A stretch of DNA of 9,107 nucleotides from Pseudomonadota bacterium (GTDB taxonomy: Bacteria; Pseudomonadota; Gammaproteobacteria; Burkholderiales; Rhodocyclaceae). Shown piece after piece: positions 6,783-9,107 of the stretch; position 1 is the first letter of the stretch, and the number at the start of each line of letters is the position of its first letter. The position numbers were made by a program, and so were the translations under genes. Below the pieces are notes generated by a model that saw nothing but the letters and a program-made list of their open reading frames with translations, was not told where the DNA came from and searched no databases. The stretch covers positions 1-9,107 of the forward strand of contig JAEWVQ010000264.1 in the NCBI GenBank assembly GCA_023459095.1. The letters are read 5' to 3'.

Positions 6783-9107
6783 ATGGCCGACGTCATGCCC
6801 CTTGCCGCCGCGAGTCTGCGCACTCGCTGCAATCCCGAACAATTCGACTTCGACACCACCGAAACCCTCGACGGCCATCCCGGCGACCTCGGCCAGGCGC
6901 GCGCCATGGAGGCGCTGCGCTTCGGCCTCGCGGTCGGCCATTCCGACTACCACGTGTTCGTGCTCGGCGAGCCGGGCAGCGGCAAGCACGCCACCACGTT
7001 CCGCCTGCTGCGCGAACGCGCCGCGCGCGAGGCGGTGCCGCCCGACCTGTGCTACCTGCACAATTTCGACGAGCCGCTGCATCCGCGCCTGCTCACCATG
7101 CCCGCCGGGCGCGGCGCCGCGCTGCGCGCCGACATGCAGACCCTGATCCGCGAACTGGGGCCGGCGATCGAGGGCGCGTTCGGCAGCGATCCGCACACCG
7201 AGCGCATCGAGGCGCTGCAGGATGCGCACAAGAAGCGCGAAGAGGCGGCGCTGCGCGAAATCGGCCAGGCCTGCGCTGCCGACGGCATCTCGCTGCTGCA
7301 GACCCCGGACGGTTTCGTGTTCGCGCCCACGCGCGAGGGCGAGGTGCTGTCGCCGGAGGCGTTCGAGGCGCTGCCGCAGGGCGAGCGCGACACCATCGAG
7401 ACCGCGGTCGCGGGGTGGAGCGACAAGCTCGCCGAACTGCTCAACGAGTTTCCCGGCTGGCGCAAGGCCTTGCGCGAGGCGATCGCGCGCGCCGAGCACG
7501 AGGCCCTGACCCCCGCGCTCGCCCACCTGATGCGCGAGACCCGCGAGCGCCACGCCGATCTGCCCGAGGTGCTGGCCTTCTTCGACGCGGTCGAGCGCGA
7601 CGTGCTCGACTCCGCGGTCAACGGCGTGCCCACCGAGGAAGAGGACGAGGACACGCTCGAAGCCGAGGAGAACATCCGCTTCAACCGCTACCAGGTGAAG
7701 CTGCTCGTCGACCATTCCGCGTCGCAGGGCGCGCCGGTGGTGTTCGAGGACAATCCCGGCTACGGCAATCTGATCGGTCGCATCGAGCACATCGTGCAGC
7801 AGGGCGCGCAGATCAGCCACTTCAGCCTGATCCGCGCCGGCGCCCTGCATCGCGCCACCGGTGGCTATCTGGTGGTCGACGCCGAGCGCCTGCTCACCCA
7901 GCCCTACGCCTGGGAAGGCCTCAAGCGCACCCTGCGCGCGGGCGAGATCCGCATCGAGCCGCCGGCCGAGGCCCAGGGCTGGAGCGGGGCGCTGACCCTG
8001 GAACCGCAGGCGGTGCCGTGCGCGGTCAAGGTGGTGATGATCGGCGACCGCGACCTGTTCTACCTGCTGATGGAGAACGACCCCGACTTCGCCGAGCTGT
8101 TCAAGATCGCCGCCGATTTCGATGACGACCTGCCGCGCGACGCCGGCAGCGAGTACCAGTACGCGCGCCTGCTCGCCATGCTCGCGCGCGGCGCCGGGCT
8201 GCTGCCGCTGGACCGCGCCGCGGTGGCGCGCATGGTCGAGGAGGGCGCGCGCATCGCCGAGGACGCCAGCCGCCTGACCCTGAAGACGCGCAGCCTCGCC
8301 GACCTCATGCGCGAGGCCGACCACTTCGCGCGCGAGGCCGGCGCCACCCGCATCGGCCGCGGCGACATCGAGACCGCGCTCGCCGCCCGCGTGCGGCGCA
8401 GCGGCCGCTATTCGGAGCGCGTGCGCCAGTCCATGCTCGACGGCACCATGCTGATCTCCACCGCCGGCGCGCGCGCCGGGCAGATCAACGGCCTGGTGGT
8501 GATCGAACTCGCCGGCGAACGCTTCGGCCATCCGGTGCGGATTTCGGCGACGGTGCGCCTGGGCGAGGGCGACGTGGTCGATATCGAGCGCGAAACCGAG
8601 CTCGGCGGCGCCATCCATTCCAAGGGCGTGCTCATCCTGTCGGCCTTCCTCGCCGCGCGCTATGCCCGCCATCAGCCGCTGTCGCTGTCGGCGAGCCTGG
8701 TGTTCGAGCAGTCGTACGCGCCGGTGGAAGGCGACTCGGCCTCGCTCGCCGAGCTGTGCGCGCTGCTCTCCGCACTCACCCAGTTTCCGATCGAGCAACG
8801 TCTGGCGATCACCGGGTCGGTGAACCAGTTCGGCGAGGTGCAGGTGATCGGCGGCGTCAACGAGAAGATCGAAGGCTTCTTCGACCTGTGCCGCGCACGC
8901 GGCCTCGACGGCACTCAGGGGGTGGTCATTCCGCAGGCCAGCGTGCGCCACTTGATGCTGCGCGAGGACGTGGTCGCCGCCGCCGCCGCCGGCCAGTTCC
9001 ACATCTACCCGGTGAGCACGGTGGATGAGGCGATGACCGTGCTCACCGGCGTGCCTGCCGGCGAACCCGACGGCAAGGGCGTGATTCCCAAGGGCACGCT
9101 CAACCAC
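6783..9107 (+). CDS. Lon-related ATP-dependent protease (LonB/LonC-like), 3' end outside window
   Basis: An ATG at 6783 with CAGGAG at 6768-6773 (9-base spacing) opens a frame that stays open for 775 codons to the last base, so the C-terminus is missing; members of this COG1067-type group are usually about 800 residues. The AAA+ part has Walker A G-E-P-G-S-G-K at 62-68 and, after a long mostly helical and charged insertion (about 120-320, with an acidic run T-E-E-E-D-E-D-T-L near 284), Walker B Y-L-V-V-D-A-E with Asp366. The C-terminal part is a Lon-type peptidase domain: E-G-D-S-A-S gives nucleophile Ser652, and N-E-K-I-E-G gives general base Lys695. The 43-residue spacing equals that of the E. 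coli Lon dyad (Ser679/Lys722). Family knowledge predicts ATP-driven degradation or processing of unfolded or specific proteins. I see no membrane segments, so it is probably cytoplasmic. It lacks the N-terminal substrate domain of classical LonA. The spacer, its own strong Shine-Dalgarno and the hairpin suggest it is not part of the hydrogenase operon. Confidence 0.92.
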   Translation, partial: MADVMPLAAASLRTRCNPEQFDFDTTETLDGHPGDLGQARAMEALRFGLAVGHSDYHVFVLGEPGSGKHATTFRLLRERAAREAVPPDLCYLHNFDEPLHPRLLTMPAGRGAALRADMQTLIRELGPAIEGAFGSDPHTERIEALQDAHKKREEAALREIGQACAADGISLLQTPDGFVFAPTREGEVLSPEAFEALPQGERDTIETAVAGWSDKLAELLNEFPGWRKALREAIARAEHEALTPALAHLMRETRERHADLPEVLAFFDAVERDVLDSAVNGVPTEEEDEDTLEAEENIRFNRYQVKLLVDHSASQGAPVVFEDNPGYGNLIGRIEHIVQQGAQISHFSLIRAGALHRATGGYLVVDAERLLTQPYAWEGLKRTLRAGEIRIEPPAEAQGWSGALTLEPQAVPCAVKVVMIGDRDLFYLLMENDPDFAELFKIAADFDDDLPRDAGSEYQYARLLAMLARGAGLLPLDRAAVARMVEEGARIAEDASRLTLKTRSLADLMREADHFAREAGATRIGRGDIETALAARVRRSGRYSERVRQSMLDGTMLISTAGARAGQINGLVVIELAGERFGHPVRISATVRLGEGDVVDIERETELGGAIHSKGVLILSAFLAARYARHQPLSLSASLVFEQSYAPVEGDSASLAELCALLSALTQFPIEQRLAITGSVNQFGEVQVIGGVNEKIEGFFDLCRARGLDGTQGVVIPQASVRHLMLREDVVAAAAAGQFHIYPVSTVDEAMTVLTGVPAGEPDGKGVIPKGTLNH

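Noticed and set aside
6689..8125. A 478-codon + strand frame overlapping the protease gene
   Set aside because: Arg/Ala/Pro-rich translation without motifs; the frame from 6783 holds the Walker motifs and protease dyad and has the Shine-Dalgarno.
6552..9107. An 851-codon open frame on the - strand
   Set aside because: It lies opposite the Lon-related protease and the end of hoxJ, and its translation is a low-complexity His/Arg/Ala/Gly-rich sequence with no domain motif. Third-position G/C bias of the + strand gene explains the absence of stops.

Overview
The window is a very GC-rich (roughly 70% or more by eye), gene-dense stretch in which every convincing gene is on the + strand. Codon use (strong G/C at third positions), the hyp-hox gene order and the protein types suggest a betaproteobacterium of the Rhodocyclales/Burkholderiales kind (Thauera, Azoarcus or Cupriavidus-like). 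This placement is inference from style and gene content, not from a marker gene.

Layout: (1) bases 1-111 are the last 36 codons of an upstream gene I cannot name; (2) 117-1166 is hypE, which makes the cyanide ligand of [NiFe] hydrogenases; (3) 1181-2665 is hoxA, a sigma-54-dependent NtrC-type response regulator; (4) a 97-base spacer, unusually AT-rich near its end, separates hoxA from hoxB (2763-3758) and hoxC (3826-5280), the small and large subunits of a cytoplasmic H2-sensing regulatory [NiFe] hydrogenase; (5) 5303-6658 is hoxJ, a PAS-containing histidine kinase; (6) a 124-base spacer carries a possible promoter and a perfect 10-bp-stem hairpin; (7) 6783 to the window end is an unfinished Lon-related ATP-dependent protease (LonB/LonC-like, COG1067 type).

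Genes 2-5 form a complete H2-sensing signalling unit plus one maturation factor. HypE helps build the NiFe(CN)2CO centre. HoxBC senses H2 and talks to the kinase HoxJ, which sets the phosphorylation state of HoxA. HoxA in turn drives sigma-54 promoters of energy-converting hydrogenases that are not in this window. The sequence supports the sensor assignment at residue level: HoxB has no Tat signal peptide, HoxC ends exactly at its last metal-binding motif with no cleavable tail, and the two gas-channel positions carry bulky Ile63 and Phe111.

I did not find a clearly undescribed system. The H2 sensor belongs to a known class. The items most worth a second look are the cysteine pattern of HoxB, a 24-codon mini-ORF that overlaps both hoxB and the hoxC start, the promoter-like spacer before hoxB, the hairpin before the protease gene, and the unidentified gene in the position where hypD would usually be expected.
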